The notes below the pieces were generated by a model. It searched no databases, was not told the DNA's origin, and was given only the letters and a program-made list of their open reading frames with translations. This document shows positions 41,378 through 50,333 of a stretch of 64,000 nucleotides of DNA, in pieces. This DNA is from Lentzea alba (lineage in GTDB: Bacteria; Actinomycetota; Actinomycetes; Mycobacteriales; Pseudonocardiaceae), in contig NZ_JAAMPJ010000012.1 of NCBI RefSeq assembly GCF_011067745.1, positions 186,001 through 250,000 on the forward strand, written 5' to 3'. A program made the position numbers and the translations under genes. How positions within the stretch are numbered: the stretch's first letter is position 1; every line of letters begins with the position of its first letter.

Positions 41378-42139
41378 TCACCCGGCATCGCGCAGGTCGA
41401 ACCTTTCGGCGGCCCACCTGGCGAGGCGCGGCCGCAGGGCGAGGTACACGTCCGGGTCCACCCCCATACCGGTGTGGGTGCTGTGCACCTCGACGCACTC
41501 GGCGGACGGGTCGAGGCTGAGCTGCCACGGCACGATGCCGTCCGACTTGGAGTACACCGACACCGCGGGCATCTCCAGCGGGGTGGTGGCCGCGGCGACG
41601 TTGTCCTCGAAGCAGGTACCCGACAGGCAGTCGTTGTCCATCAGACCGGGCACGCCGATCGCGGACAGCCCCGCGAGCGCCCTGGCGGCGAGCAGCACGT
41701 GCGGGTGCGCGCCCATCGGATCGAGCACCGGGCTGCCCAGCATCACCAGCCCGCACACCAGGTCCGGACGGCGAGCCGCGGCCAGGCGAGCGAGTCCACC
41801 GCCGCGGCTCTGGCCCAGCAGCACCACCGGCCCGCCGGTGGCCTCCACGTGCTCCTCCAGGCGTCGTTCGATGCGGTCCACCAGCTCGGAGGTGCAGCCC
41901 ACGTTGAACCCGACGCCCGCGCCGGTCGGCTCGTAGCCGCGGTCGCGCAGCCAGGTGGTGGCGAGGCTGAGGCTGAAGTCGCCCGCGCCGAAACCGGGCA
42001 CCAGGACCACGCCGAGGCCGCCGCCCTCGTGCGGGTTCGCGTCGCGCCACACCGAATGGCGCAGCAGACGGGGGATCGTGAAGGCGGCGACGGCGACGTG
42101 TTCGCGTGCCAGTGATCGCAGTTGTGCAACAGCACTCAT
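41378..42139 (-). CDS. Alpha/beta-hydrolase (lipase/esterase-like)
   Basis: This 253-aa alpha/beta hydrolase has strand VVLVPGFGAGDFSLS and the nucleophile elbow GQSRGGG (the Ser in GxSxG). Late acid/histidine candidates are in YSKSDGIVPW (Asp) and VEVHSTHTGM (His). No signal peptide is seen. The second of two nearby ATGs, at 42139, is preferred because GGAGAG stands 6 nt before it. Its stop is followed in frame by a decarboxylase remnant, so its native 3' neighbourhood has been rearranged. Confidence 0.8.
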   Translation of the reverse strand: MSAVAQLRSLAREHVAVAAFTIPRLLRHSVWRDANPHEGGGLGVVLVPGFGAGDFSLSLATTWLRDRGYEPTGAGVGFNVGCTSELVDRIERRLEEHVEATGGPVVLLGQSRGGGLARLAAARRPDLVCGLVMLGSPVLDPMGAHPHVLLAARALAGLSAIGVPGLMDNDCLSGTCFEDNVAAATTPLEMPAVSVYSKSDGIVPWQLSLDPSAECVEVHSTHTGMGVDPDVYLALRPRLARWAAERFDLRDAG

Positions 42140-42239
42140 CGTCATCTCTCCGGTCTGTCCGTTCAAGTGCAGAGGAATTAGCCCGGCAGACCGCAAGCAA
42201 ACACGGAACAACGTCACGTTTCCGGGGCGTGAAACCGTG

Positions 42240-42265
42240 GTTGAGACCGGCCGTGACGCGGGTAT
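42240..42265 (+). promoter_or_regulatory. Stress-sigma promoter of the Ppx/GppA gene (GTTG-N16-GGGTAT)
   Basis: GTTG at 42240-42243 and GGGTAT at 42260-42265 fit the GTTT-N14-16-GGGTAT pattern of actinobacterial SigB/SigF-type promoters. The -10 ends 9 nt before the ATG. Confidence 0.55.
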
Positions 42266-42274
42266 GCGCACTGC

Positions 42275-43285
42275 ATGCGTCTTGGCGTGCTGGACATCGG
42301 GTCGAACTCAGCGCAGTTGCAGGTGGTCGACGTGCGGCCGGGCGCTCCGCCGCTGCCGGCCCACTCGGTGAAGGCGCCGACCCTGCTGGGCGAGGAGATC
42401 ATGCCGGACGGGTCGGTGAGTCCCGAGGGCGTCGAGCGCGTCGCGGTCGCAGTCGCGGACGCCGTGTCCGCCGCTCATCGCCACGGTGTCGACCAGCTGT
42501 ACCCGTTCGCCACGTCCGCGGTGCGAGACGCGACCAACCGCGACGAGATCATCGACCGCATCCAGCGGACGATCGGCATCCGGCCGCAGTTCCTCGCCGG
42601 AGAAGAGGAGGCGCGGCTGACCTATCTGGCCGCGCACCGGTGGTACGGCTGGTCGGTCGGCCGTCTGCTGCTGCTCGACATCGGCGGCGGCTCGATGGAG
42701 ATCGCACTCGGCCGCGACGCCGATCCCGAGCTCGCGCTGTCGCTCCCGGTGGGGGCGGGCCGGTTGACCCGCGCGTTCCTGCACCACGACCCGCCGAAGA
42801 AGGCCGAGGTCAAGGCGCTGCGCTGGCACGTCCGCGACACGCTGGGCGAGGTGGTCGACCGGTTGCGCTGGGAGGGCACGCCCCGCCGGATCGTGGCCAC
42901 CTCGAAGACGTTCAAGCAGCTCGCCCGCCTGGCCGGGGCACCGCCGCAACGCGAAGGCCCGTTCGTCCGGCGGGAGCTGACCATCGAGGACGTGCGGAGG
43001 TGGATTCCCCGCCTGGCCAGGATGTCCGCGGCGCAGCGGGCGCGGTTGCGCGGGGTGTCGCAGCCGAGGGCCAGACAACTGCTGGCGGGGGCCCACGTGA
43101 CGATGAGCGCGCTGGGCGTCGAGAGGGTGCGGATCTGCCCGTGGGCGCTGCGCGAAGGCATCATGCTGCAACACCTGGAAACCATGTCCGACACCAACGT
43201 CACGCTGCCGCTGCAGCCACTGGTGCGCATGCCCGAAGCTCCCACTGCCACCGTGACGCCGTTGCACGACAACCCAGCTGGTTGA
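42275..43285 (+). CDS. Ppx/GppA-family phosphatase
   Basis: This 336-aa protein of the exopolyphosphatase/guanosine-pentaphosphatase family has ASKHA phosphate loops LDIGSNS (near residue 7) and LLDIGGGSMEI (near 132). It also has FATSAVRDATNRDE and the ALREGIMLQHL ending. It degrades polyphosphate or pppGpp, linking it to starvation signalling. The putative stress-sigma promoter just upstream agrees with that. The C-terminal HD extension of longer Ppx proteins is absent, as in actinobacterial Ppx1/2-type proteins. Confidence 0.9.
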   Translation: MRLGVLDIGSNSAQLQVVDVRPGAPPLPAHSVKAPTLLGEEIMPDGSVSPEGVERVAVAVADAVSAAHRHGVDQLYPFATSAVRDATNRDEIIDRIQRTIGIRPQFLAGEEEARLTYLAAHRWYGWSVGRLLLLDIGGGSMEIALGRDADPELALSLPVGAGRLTRAFLHHDPPKKAEVKALRWHVRDTLGEVVDRLRWEGTPRRIVATSKTFKQLARLAGAPPQREGPFVRRELTIEDVRRWIPRLARMSAAQRARLRGVSQPRARQLLAGAHVTMSALGVERVRICPWALREGIMLQHLETMSDTNVTLPLQPLVRMPEAPTATVTPLHDNPAG

Positions 43286-43338
43286 TCTGGGCGAGTTGGG
43301 CACTTGTGCCGCGGTCAGAGGGGCGCGACGCTTTCTCG

Positions 43339-43686
43339 GTGACGTCCGGAGGGCGGGCAGAAGCGCGGGTGCGCGGTACCGCGGAGCGCATCCGCGAGCT
43401 GTCGGCACGCCGTGCCCAGCTCAGCACGCGCGGCGGTAGAGCGTCGACGGCGGGAGATGCCGAAACGGCGGTGGCCGCACTGGCTGAAGCCCTGCACCAC
43501 GCGGCACAAGCGCGGGAGAGTCTGCGCGAGAGCTTCAACAGCGCCGCTGCCGCACACGAACGAGCAGCGGAAGTCCGCGTCCAGGCGGCGGCCCGAGGTG
43601 GCAGCGGTGCCGCGGATCATCGGGCCGCGGCTGCCCGGCACAGTGCCGCCGCTCGGGCTGATCGCAGGCGCGCCGCGGAAATGTGA
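43339..43686 (+). CDS. Ala/Arg-rich helical protein (unknown)
   Basis: This protein of about 115 aa is almost wholly helical and rich in Ala, Arg, Glu and His (AETAVAALAEALHHAAQARES, AAAAHERAAEVRVQAAARGG). The heptad-like spacing suggests a coiled coil. I do not recognise a family. The start is uncertain: GTG at 43339 is preferred, with GTG 43306 or TTG 43282 (overlapping the Ppx stop) as alternatives. It may be co-transcribed with the Ppx/GppA gene. The 43687-43766 stretch shows no further feature. Confidence 0.45.
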   Translation: MTSGGRAEARVRGTAERIRELSARRAQLSTRGGRASTAGDAETAVAALAEALHHAAQARESLRESFNSAAAAHERAAEVRVQAAARGGSGAADHRAAAARHSAAARADRRRAAEM

Positions 43687-43766
43687 GGCGGACCCGAGCT
43701 CGTCCGGCGACGAGAAGTCGAGCCTCTCGAAGCGCTGCCTCCAGACAGTGGTTCAAGAGTCGCCCG

Positions 43767-44231
43767 TCAGACCCCGTCCTCCTCCATCACGGTCCGCCCG
43801 TCCCAGTCGTCGTCGACCCGGTCCGGCTGCCTAGGATGCCGCGGCGCCGGCGGCTGCCACTCGGCCTGAGGCGGCGGCTGCCACTCCGCTCGCGGCGGCT
43901 GCCGCTCGACCTGGGGCGGTGGCTCGGGAAACCGCTTCCTGGCATCGGCCATCACGAGCTCCGCGGCGGGCACGTTCGGTCCGATCGTCTGGAACATGGC
44001 CTGCCCCAACAGGTTCGGAATTCTCGCCTGCGCTCGCGCGAGGCACTCCATGATCTGTGCCGCCACCGCACCCGCCGGCTGCGGCTGCTGCCACCGCTCC
44101 TTGAGCACCAGACCGGTCAGCACACCGGAGGTCGACACCGTGACCTGAACCGTCCCGTCCCGGGACGACTCGGTCACGGACATTCGGGCGATCCTGTCGT
44201 TGAGCTCGCTCCACTTCGCGCTCTCGGGCAC
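43767..44231 (-). CDS. YbaB/EbfC-like protein with repetitive Pro/Trp tail
   Basis: In this 154-aa protein residues 1-105 fit a YbaB-type fold (GTVQVTVSTSGVLTGLVLKERW then a long helix). The tail is low-complexity, with repeated EWQPP-type units (RAEWQPPPQAEWQPP). This is the second YbaB-like copy in the window; unlike the one at 5.9 kb it has no ESX-type neighbour on its strand. The GTG start at 44231 is used. About 130 bp before it hold only short inverted repeats. Confidence 0.65.
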   Translation of the reverse strand: MPESAKWSELNDRIARMSVTESSRDGTVQVTVSTSGVLTGLVLKERWQQPQPAGAVAAQIMECLARAQARIPNLLGQAMFQTIGPNVPAAELVMADARKRFPEPPPQVERQPPRAEWQPPPQAEWQPPAPRHPRQPDRVDDDWDGRTVMEEDGV

Positions 44232-44359
44232 AGCGCCTCCCTGTCAGGTGGGAAAACCTGCCGCAGCTGGAACACGCGCCGCAAGCGGGACCAGTTCAGG
44301 GAAAAGTCCGCTGGTTGAAGGAAATACTCCGTTCACCGGCTCGGCGGCCGTCCTTCAGA

Positions 44360-45886
44360 TCAGTTCCACGGCCGGATGGTCAACCTGACGGCCGCCGTCT
44401 CGCCGAAGACCTGTCGTTGCGCCGCGGGCAGGAGAACGTCGGTTTGCCAGAGATCGTCTGCCGGGTTCTGGTCGTTGATCGGATCGGGGTCCGGGTGGAA
44501 GTCGCGAATCGAACCGGGGATCTCGGAGTTCCACCTCGCCGACGCGGACAGCACGCCGTTGCTGGGTTTCAGGTCGACGACGAGCGTGTCGTCGAAGTCG
44601 GCCGTCTGCTCGAGATGGCTGGTGAAGTCGAGCAGACCGGTGCGTTCGACGATCGAGAGGAGCCGGACGTGCAGTGCGTAACGAAGTGAGTCGGCACCGA
44701 TCGGGCGTTCGTCGACGTTGGCGGACAAGAAGGTCGTGACGAGCGGCCACGGCCGGTCGGCGAGGTCGCCCACCTCCGGCCACTCGATCTGGATCGGGCA
44801 GTGGTGCGCCGCGATCTGCTCGTGCACGAGGATCGGCAGGCCGCGGATGGCCAGCTGGACGTCGAGCTGCCAGGAGGTGTCGTCCTCACGGGTGCCCGGC
44901 AGGTTCAGGTTGACGAGCTCGACGTCGACCCGCAGATCGCCGAACAGGAAGCGCCAGAGGTTCTGGTACCCCTCCTCGGAGTTGACCAGGCCGTAGCGCC
45001 CGGAATGGCTGCGGTGGACGAAGGCCCGGTTGGCGTCCGGGACGAAGGCGTTCTCGATCTGCACGAGGCCGTCGCTGCGCACCCCCGCGGCTTTGGAGGA
45101 CAACCCGAGCGCGACCTCGTAGTCCTGCGGGTTGGTGCCGACGAGGCAGAACACCCGCTCGGGCGGAAACACGTCGGCGGGGATGACCGCGGGATTCCAG
45201 CCCGCCGGCGGGTCTTCATCAGGGCGCCGGTGTGGAGTGAGGTACTGGTACATGCGTTCCGGTCCGAAGATCGCGGCGTCGCCGAGGTCGAACGTGTCCC
45301 GCAGCTTCTCCAGCAACCCGAAGCCGATCGAGAACTCGATGCCCCCGTGCGGTGTGCCGTAGGTGAACAGCCGGTCGACGTAGTCGAGCGGCGTGCTGGA
45401 GCCGTTCTGGTTCTCGGGGATCACCCGCTGGATCATCGATCGGCAGATCAGTCCGCCCATGGAGTGGGCGACGAGGAACACCCTGGGCGCACCGGTCTTC
45501 AGCCGCACCAGCTTCACCAGTTCGAACAGGTCCTCTGCCGCCTGTTCGAGCCGGAACTCGACCGGCTTGGGGTGCAGGCTCGACGCTGCCTGGTCGTAGA
45601 AGCGGTGCACCCAGATCGTGGCCGGCGGCACCGAGTCGTCCGGCCGGGACTCCAGGTGCCCGCGCTGGTTGCCGTGCACGTGCAGCTCGTACTTCTTGTC
45701 GCGGATGAGCCGCAGCAACGGTCCTTCGAACTGGTAGAACTGCGGCTGCGCGTGGCCGTCGACCCGCACGTGCACCGAGCCCTCGTTGAAGCCGTACAGC
45801 GGATCGTCGATCGCACGGTCGATCCCGGAAGGTTTTCCGGCGAACCCGCGGACGTAGATCACGGGCAGCCTGCGGTTCTCGTTCAT
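44360..45886 (-). CDS. Large alpha/beta-hydrolase (lipase/PGAP1-like)
   Basis: This 508-aa protein's first half is an alpha/beta hydrolase: PVIYVRGFAGK near the N-terminus, nucleophile elbow VAHSMGGLICRSM, then YGTPHGGIEF, which is common in triacylglycerol-lipase/PGAP1-like enzymes. A candidate acid and histidine lie further on (GLVQIENAF, FVHRSHSGRYG). The second half (from about 330) is beta-rich and unassigned. There is no signal peptide. ATG 45886 follows AAGGG by 7 nt. It lies 19 nt behind the EEP-family gene and is probably co-transcribed with it. Confidence 0.78.
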   Translation of the reverse strand: MNENRRLPVIYVRGFAGKPSGIDRAIDDPLYGFNEGSVHVRVDGHAQPQFYQFEGPLLRLIRDKKYELHVHGNQRGHLESRPDDSVPPATIWVHRFYDQAASSLHPKPVEFRLEQAAEDLFELVKLVRLKTGAPRVFLVAHSMGGLICRSMIQRVIPENQNGSSTPLDYVDRLFTYGTPHGGIEFSIGFGLLEKLRDTFDLGDAAIFGPERMYQYLTPHRRPDEDPPAGWNPAVIPADVFPPERVFCLVGTNPQDYEVALGLSSKAAGVRSDGLVQIENAFVPDANRAFVHRSHSGRYGLVNSEEGYQNLWRFLFGDLRVDVELVNLNLPGTREDDTSWQLDVQLAIRGLPILVHEQIAAHHCPIQIEWPEVGDLADRPWPLVTTFLSANVDERPIGADSLRYALHVRLLSIVERTGLLDFTSHLEQTADFDDTLVVDLKPSNGVLSASARWNSEIPGSIRDFHPDPDPINDQNPADDLWQTDVLLPAAQRQVFGETAAVRLTIRPWN

Positions 45887-45905
45887 CGGCAAGCCCTTCT
45901 GCGGT

Positions 45906-47084
45906 TCACAGATCCAGGTCGATCCACACGGCGGCGTGGTCGGACGCGCCGTGCTTCGCTTCGGTGATCTCCGGGAAGACCTGCCACTGCCGCGGCGGGT
46001 TGACGTTCGTCGGCGTGCCCCACAGGCCGCTGCGGTCGACGCCGCCCGCCGTCACGAGCTCGGCCAGCGCGGGCGAGACGAGGACGTAGTCGAGCCGGTT
46101 GCGCAGTGAGCAGGACTGGAACGTGCCGGGCCGGGGGCCCGAGTCGAACCCGGGCAGGCTCGCCGTGTCGACCAGGGGCGTGCCGGGGTCGAGCAGCGCC
46201 TCCAACGTGGGGTGGCGCGGCGGCACGTCGTTGGTGGGGCCCTTGTTGAGGTCGCCGAGCACCACGATCAGCTCGGCGCCCTCGGCGCGCAGGTCGTCGT
46301 AGATCCGGCGGACTTCCTTGCTCTGCCTGCGCCGCAACGGATCCGGGTTGCCGCTCGAGAACGACTGGCTCTTCAGGTGGTTGAGCAGCAGGAAGAGGTC
46401 ACGGCCACCGGGCAGCCGCACCTGGTAGACCGGGCAGTCCCGGCTGAACAGCGGCCGTCCTTCCCGTGACTCGGGATCCGGCACGTCGACGTGGCTGCGC
46501 ATCGAGTGGACGTTGATCGGCGCGGTGGTGAGCAGCCCGACGTCGATGCCTCGCGGGTCGTTGCCGTCGACGAGCATCATGTGCCCGTACCGGCCGTTCA
46601 GCAGCTGGCTGTTGAACTGGACCAGCGAGGGGCGGTCCTCGGCCTCGACCACGCACAGCACGTCCGCGCGCACCTCGTCGATGACCTTGCCGGTCATGCG
46701 GGTGGCCACCTCGTCGACCGGCTCGGTGATCAGGTCCACCCAGCCGATCCAGCTGCCGCGCCCCTTCGCCACGATCTCCACGTCCGCGTTGCGGCGCTGC
46801 TTCAGGAAGTCGCCGCGGTTCTCCCGCAAGAGCGCCCACGCGTCGAACGGCTTCGGGTTGAGCACGCGTCTGTTGTTGCGGGTGCGGACGAGGATCTCCA
46901 TGACCTCGAGCGCGTCGAGCATGGCGGCCTTGTCGGCGTCGTCGTAATCGGCCTTGGCCGCGATCTTGTTGAACGCGGTGAAGGCGGACAGCACCGGTTC
47001 ACTTTCGGCGAACGTGGTCGTGGCGAGGGCTTTGGCGCGGGCGAACAGGTTCTCCACGTTGAAGGTCGCGAGGCGCAGCGTCAT
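45906..47084 (-). CDS. Endonuclease/exonuclease/phosphatase (EEP) family protein
   Basis: This 392-aa EEP-fold protein has N-terminal RLATFNVENLFARAKAL (catalytic Asn/Glu), VLCVVEAED, a central MLVDGNDPRGIDVGLL, the DLN motif in VLGDLNKGPTND and the final GASDHAAVWIDL (Asp-His). These metal-dependent enzymes cleave nucleic acids, phosphoinositides or sphingomyelin. No signal peptide or membrane anchor is seen, so it is probably cytoplasmic. The start at 47084 (MTLRL) fits the family start exactly. It shares a transcript with the lipase-like gene. Confidence 0.87.
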   Translation of the reverse strand: MTLRLATFNVENLFARAKALATTTFAESEPVLSAFTAFNKIAAKADYDDADKAAMLDALEVMEILVRTRNNRRVLNPKPFDAWALLRENRGDFLKQRRNADVEIVAKGRGSWIGWVDLITEPVDEVATRMTGKVIDEVRADVLCVVEAEDRPSLVQFNSQLLNGRYGHMMLVDGNDPRGIDVGLLTTAPINVHSMRSHVDVPDPESREGRPLFSRDCPVYQVRLPGGRDLFLLLNHLKSQSFSSGNPDPLRRRQSKEVRRIYDDLRAEGAELIVVLGDLNKGPTNDVPPRHPTLEALLDPGTPLVDTASLPGFDSGPRPGTFQSCSLRNRLDYVLVSPALAELVTAGGVDRSGLWGTPTNVNPPRQWQVFPEITEAKHGASDHAAVWIDLDL

Positions 47085-47145
47085 GGCGACACCCTCGATT
47101 CCGTAGGACGAGTTGGTATATGCACCTCGCTTTCTGGTCGGTCAG

Positions 47146-47176
47146 GGTTACGTCGTTTCACCCGATCGTCGTAACC
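47146..47176. promoter_or_regulatory. Inverted repeat upstream of the EEP gene
   Basis: GGTTACG and CGTAACC stand 17 nt apart, and the arms extend to 10 bp with one mismatch. The site lies 62 nt before the EEP start on the minus strand, a fitting place for an operator. The binding protein is unknown. Confidence 0.35.
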
Positions 47177-47284
47177 GCTGGATCGGCGCCTCGATGCAGG
47201 TACAACGGCTGCAGGCGGGCGCCGACCGAGCGTTCGAGTGAATCGGTGTGTTGTCGGTTAACGCGGTGTGATCACGAATGTGGA

Positions 47285-50140
47285 TCAGTCGAAGATGTGT
47301 ACTTCGGCTAGTGAGAGCGGCCGGTCCGAACCGACGAGCTGTACGCGGAAATAGCGCGCGGTGCGGTTGACGGGCAAGGACAGCGAGGTGCCGACAGCGG
47401 TGGTCTGGAAGTGGCTCCAGACTCCGGGTTGTGCCGCCGTGGTTTGCGGGTCGGTCGACGTGAAAGGTGTGTCGGAGGCGAAGACGTAGAACTGGCGGAG
47501 CCGGTCGGAACAGCAGTCGGTCCGGTTCCACAGCTCGACCGTGCTCACCGCTTTCGAGGCGCCGAGGTCGACCTGCCACCACGGGTTGGTGTCGAGCGGG
47601 TTCTCCGAGGTGTGGGTGACCGAGTTGGACCAGAACGCGCCGTTGGTGTTGCCGTCGACCGCCCTGCTCGCGACCGCTCCGGTGGAGTAGGTGCTCGACT
47701 GGCTGGCCGCTGCGTTCAGCGCCAGGTTGACGGGCTTCCTGATGGAGCCGGTGGCGCGGTAGGTGCGGCCGGCGGTGGCGGTGAAGGTCCGCCGGTCGCC
47801 GGTGCCGGTGGTGGCGACGGGCTGTCCGGTCGAGGTGTCGATCAGCGTGTACTGGCCGGCGAAGATGCCGTTGCGCAACGTCAGCGGCCCGGTGCGCGTG
47901 GGTTTCACGGTGAAGTCGAGTCCGCCGGCGGTGGTCCAGGACGCGTCCACGGTGACGTTGCCGCGGGCCTTGAGTCCGGTGACCGAGCCGGAGGTCCAGG
48001 CGCCCGGCTTGGCCGGCAGGACGTGGATGTCGCCGTTCTGGCTCTGCAGCAGCATTTCCGTCATGCCGGCGGTGGCGCCGAAGTTGCCGTCGATCTGGAA
48101 CGGCGGGTGGGTGTCGAACAGGTTGGCCAGCGTGGAGCTCTTGAGCTGTTCGGAGACCATCTTGTGCGCGTGGTCGCCGTCCAGCAGCCGCGCCCAGAAG
48201 TTGATCTTCCACGCCTTGCTCCAGCCGGTGCCGCCGTCGCCGCGGTCGAGCAGAGTGGCCTTGGCGGCGTCGCCGAACGTGGTGCCGGCCGCGATCTGGT
48301 GGCCGGGGTGCAGGCCGTAGAGGTGCGAGACGTGCCGGTGCTGCGGCTCGCCGGTGATGGCGTTGCTCTTCCACTCCTGCAGCCGGCCGTTGCCGATGCG
48401 CAGGCCGGGGTCCATCGCGTTCAGCTTGTCCTGCAGCTGTGCCCGGAACGCGGGGTCGACGCCGAGTTCGGTGGCGGCGGCGATGGTGTCGGTGAACAGG
48501 CCCTGCACGATCTGCTGGGCCATGGATCCGCCCGCGGTGAAGGGGCCGTGCTCGGGGGAGTAGCTGGGGGTGACGACGAGCTTGCCGTCGCGCGGATCGG
48601 TGCGCAGGTTGGCGATCCAGAACTCGCTGGCGCCCTTGAGGAGGGCGTAGGCGCGGTTGATCAGCGCGGGGTTCTTGCTGAACGCCGACAGGTCGTAGAC
48701 CTGGGACGCCAGCCAGCCGCCTGCCTCGGGGAACCAGAACGCGGTCGCCCAGTCGTGCACCCCGGTGAAGCCGAACGGGTTGGTCTCGTTGTGCACGACC
48801 CAGCCGCCGGTGCCGAACATGGAGTTGGCGGTGACCTGGCCGGGTGCCTTGAGCGCCTCGACGAACCGGACGAACGGTTCCGCCGTCTCGCCCAGGTTGG
48901 TCTGCTCGGCGAGCCAGTAGTTCATCTGGATGTTGATGTTGGTGTGGTAGTCGGCCGACCACGGCGGCGAGGTCGAGTTGTTCCAGACGCCCTGCAGGTT
49001 CGCGGGCAGCGAGCCGCTGCGCGAGGAGGCGATCAGCAGGTAGCGGCCGTACTGGTAGAACAGCGCTTCCAGGGCCCGGTCGTCCGGCGAGGAGCCACCG
49101 GTGTAGGCGGTGCGCAGGTCGTCGGTGGGCTTGTTCGGCATGACCTGGCCGATGTTCAGCTTCACCCGGTCGAACAACGCCTTGTGGTCCGCGACGTGGG
49201 CGGCGCGCAACGTGGCGAACGACTTCGCGGCCGCATCATCCACAGTGGACTTGACGCGCGCGGAGGGATCCGAGGTGCGGTAGTTCGGGTAGGTGTCGGC
49301 GTAGTTGGTGCCCGCGCCGAGGACGAACGTCGCGCTGTTCGCGCCCGACACGGTCACGGCGTTTCCGTTGCTGGTCACGGTTCCGCCGTCGGTGCGCACC
49401 TGGATCTGCGCCTCGAAGATCATGCCGTTGTTGGCCAGCGTGCCGCGAATCGTCAGCCGGCCGCCGGACGCGGTCGCCGTGAAGTCGCTGCGCGGCGAGG
49501 TGTAGCGCAGGGTGAACGACACCTTGCCGGGCTGGTCCGCGCCGAGCCGTCCGGCCACCACCTGACCGGGGTAGCTGGCGAAGTACTCGCGGTCGTGGCG
49601 GACCCCGTTGTTGGTGTAGCTGATCTTGGCGGTGGCGTCGCCGATGTTGAGCTCGCGCCGGTAGCCGGAGAACGAGGTGGACTGCCCCGCCATGTCCAGG
49701 CGCAGGTCGCCGAACGTCTGGTACGCGCCGAAGTTGGTCTTGGGCTGGCCCAGCTTGCCCGCCACCCACTTCGGGTCGGCCTGGCCGTTCTGGTTGATCG
49801 AGTTCACGACCTCGTCCAACGCGCCGGGACGCGGCGAGGTCCAGTTGCCGAAGTTGTACCCGGAGGCGCCGGGACCGCCGGTCCACAGCGACTTCTCGTT
49901 GAACTGCAACTGTTCCGAAGTCACGCCGCCGAACACCATCGCGCCCAACGCGCCGTTGCCGATCGGCAAGGCCCGGCTCTCCCAGTCGTTGGCCGGCTCG
50001 TCGTACCACAGCGTGTGGCCGTCGGCCGCCTGCTGGGCGTGGGCGGCAGGGCTCGGTTCGGAGCCCACGACGAGCCCCGCCGACGCCACGGTGACCAGGA
50101 CGGCGGCCGACATCCTCGACCTCATGAACGACCTGTGCAC
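47285..50140 (-). CDS. Secreted GH95 alpha-L-fucosidase with C-terminal F5/8-type C (discoidin) domain
   Basis: This protein has about 951 aa. It has a Sec signal (MSAAVLVTVASAGLVVG, ending near AHAQQA), the N-terminal GH95 beta-domain (ALPIGNGALGAMVFGGV) and an (alpha/alpha)6 barrel. Barrel words are TNINIQMNYW, HNETNPFG, SYSPEHGP (general-acid glutamate) and QIDGNFGATAG (aspartate). From about 800 a discoidin/CBM32-like domain follows (NLALNAAASQSSTYS, WWQVDLGASK, YFRVQLVG). It removes terminal alpha-1,2-linked fucose, or galactose in some members, from plant or animal glycans. The GTG at 50140 lies 6 nt after GGAGG. A CCGGATG-A-CATCCGG palindrome at 50171-50185 lies in its leader. Confidence 0.92.
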   Translation of the reverse strand: MHRSFMRSRMSAAVLVTVASAGLVVGSEPSPAAHAQQAADGHTLWYDEPANDWESRALPIGNGALGAMVFGGVTSEQLQFNEKSLWTGGPGASGYNFGNWTSPRPGALDEVVNSINQNGQADPKWVAGKLGQPKTNFGAYQTFGDLRLDMAGQSTSFSGYRRELNIGDATAKISYTNNGVRHDREYFASYPGQVVAGRLGADQPGKVSFTLRYTSPRSDFTATASGGRLTIRGTLANNGMIFEAQIQVRTDGGTVTSNGNAVTVSGANSATFVLGAGTNYADTYPNYRTSDPSARVKSTVDDAAAKSFATLRAAHVADHKALFDRVKLNIGQVMPNKPTDDLRTAYTGGSSPDDRALEALFYQYGRYLLIASSRSGSLPANLQGVWNNSTSPPWSADYHTNINIQMNYWLAEQTNLGETAEPFVRFVEALKAPGQVTANSMFGTGGWVVHNETNPFGFTGVHDWATAFWFPEAGGWLASQVYDLSAFSKNPALINRAYALLKGASEFWIANLRTDPRDGKLVVTPSYSPEHGPFTAGGSMAQQIVQGLFTDTIAAATELGVDPAFRAQLQDKLNAMDPGLRIGNGRLQEWKSNAITGEPQHRHVSHLYGLHPGHQIAAGTTFGDAAKATLLDRGDGGTGWSKAWKINFWARLLDGDHAHKMVSEQLKSSTLANLFDTHPPFQIDGNFGATAGMTEMLLQSQNGDIHVLPAKPGAWTSGSVTGLKARGNVTVDASWTTAGGLDFTVKPTRTGPLTLRNGIFAGQYTLIDTSTGQPVATTGTGDRRTFTATAGRTYRATGSIRKPVNLALNAAASQSSTYSTGAVASRAVDGNTNGAFWSNSVTHTSENPLDTNPWWQVDLGASKAVSTVELWNRTDCCSDRLRQFYVFASDTPFTSTDPQTTAAQPGVWSHFQTTAVGTSLSLPVNRTARYFRVQLVGSDRPLSLAEVHIFD

Positions 50141-50333
50141 GGACACCCTCCGTTGGGTGCTGGGGACAGACCGGATGACATCCGGCCGGTTCCGTCTACT
50201 GACCTGCGCAGCATAGGTCCGATGTGTGGGGAAGCGATAGCTCCTGAGGTCGTTTCTGTTTTCGTCTCTCTTCCTGGGCTTTCCCCTGTAATTAGGGAAC
50301 GTTGTGCACGATTTGCGCCTTTGTGAGGTCGCT

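Noticed and set aside
43700-43770. A GGTTCAA word near 43750 that looks like a tRNA T-loop
   Set aside because: The flanking bases do not form a T-stem and no acceptor, D or anticodon arms can be folded around it.
47411-50326. A 971-codon open frame on the plus strand opposite the GH95 gene
   Set aside because: It mirrors the GH95 gene codon for codon, is full of Val/Arg/Gly/His runs and has no domain. This is the usual antisense shadow in high-GC DNA.
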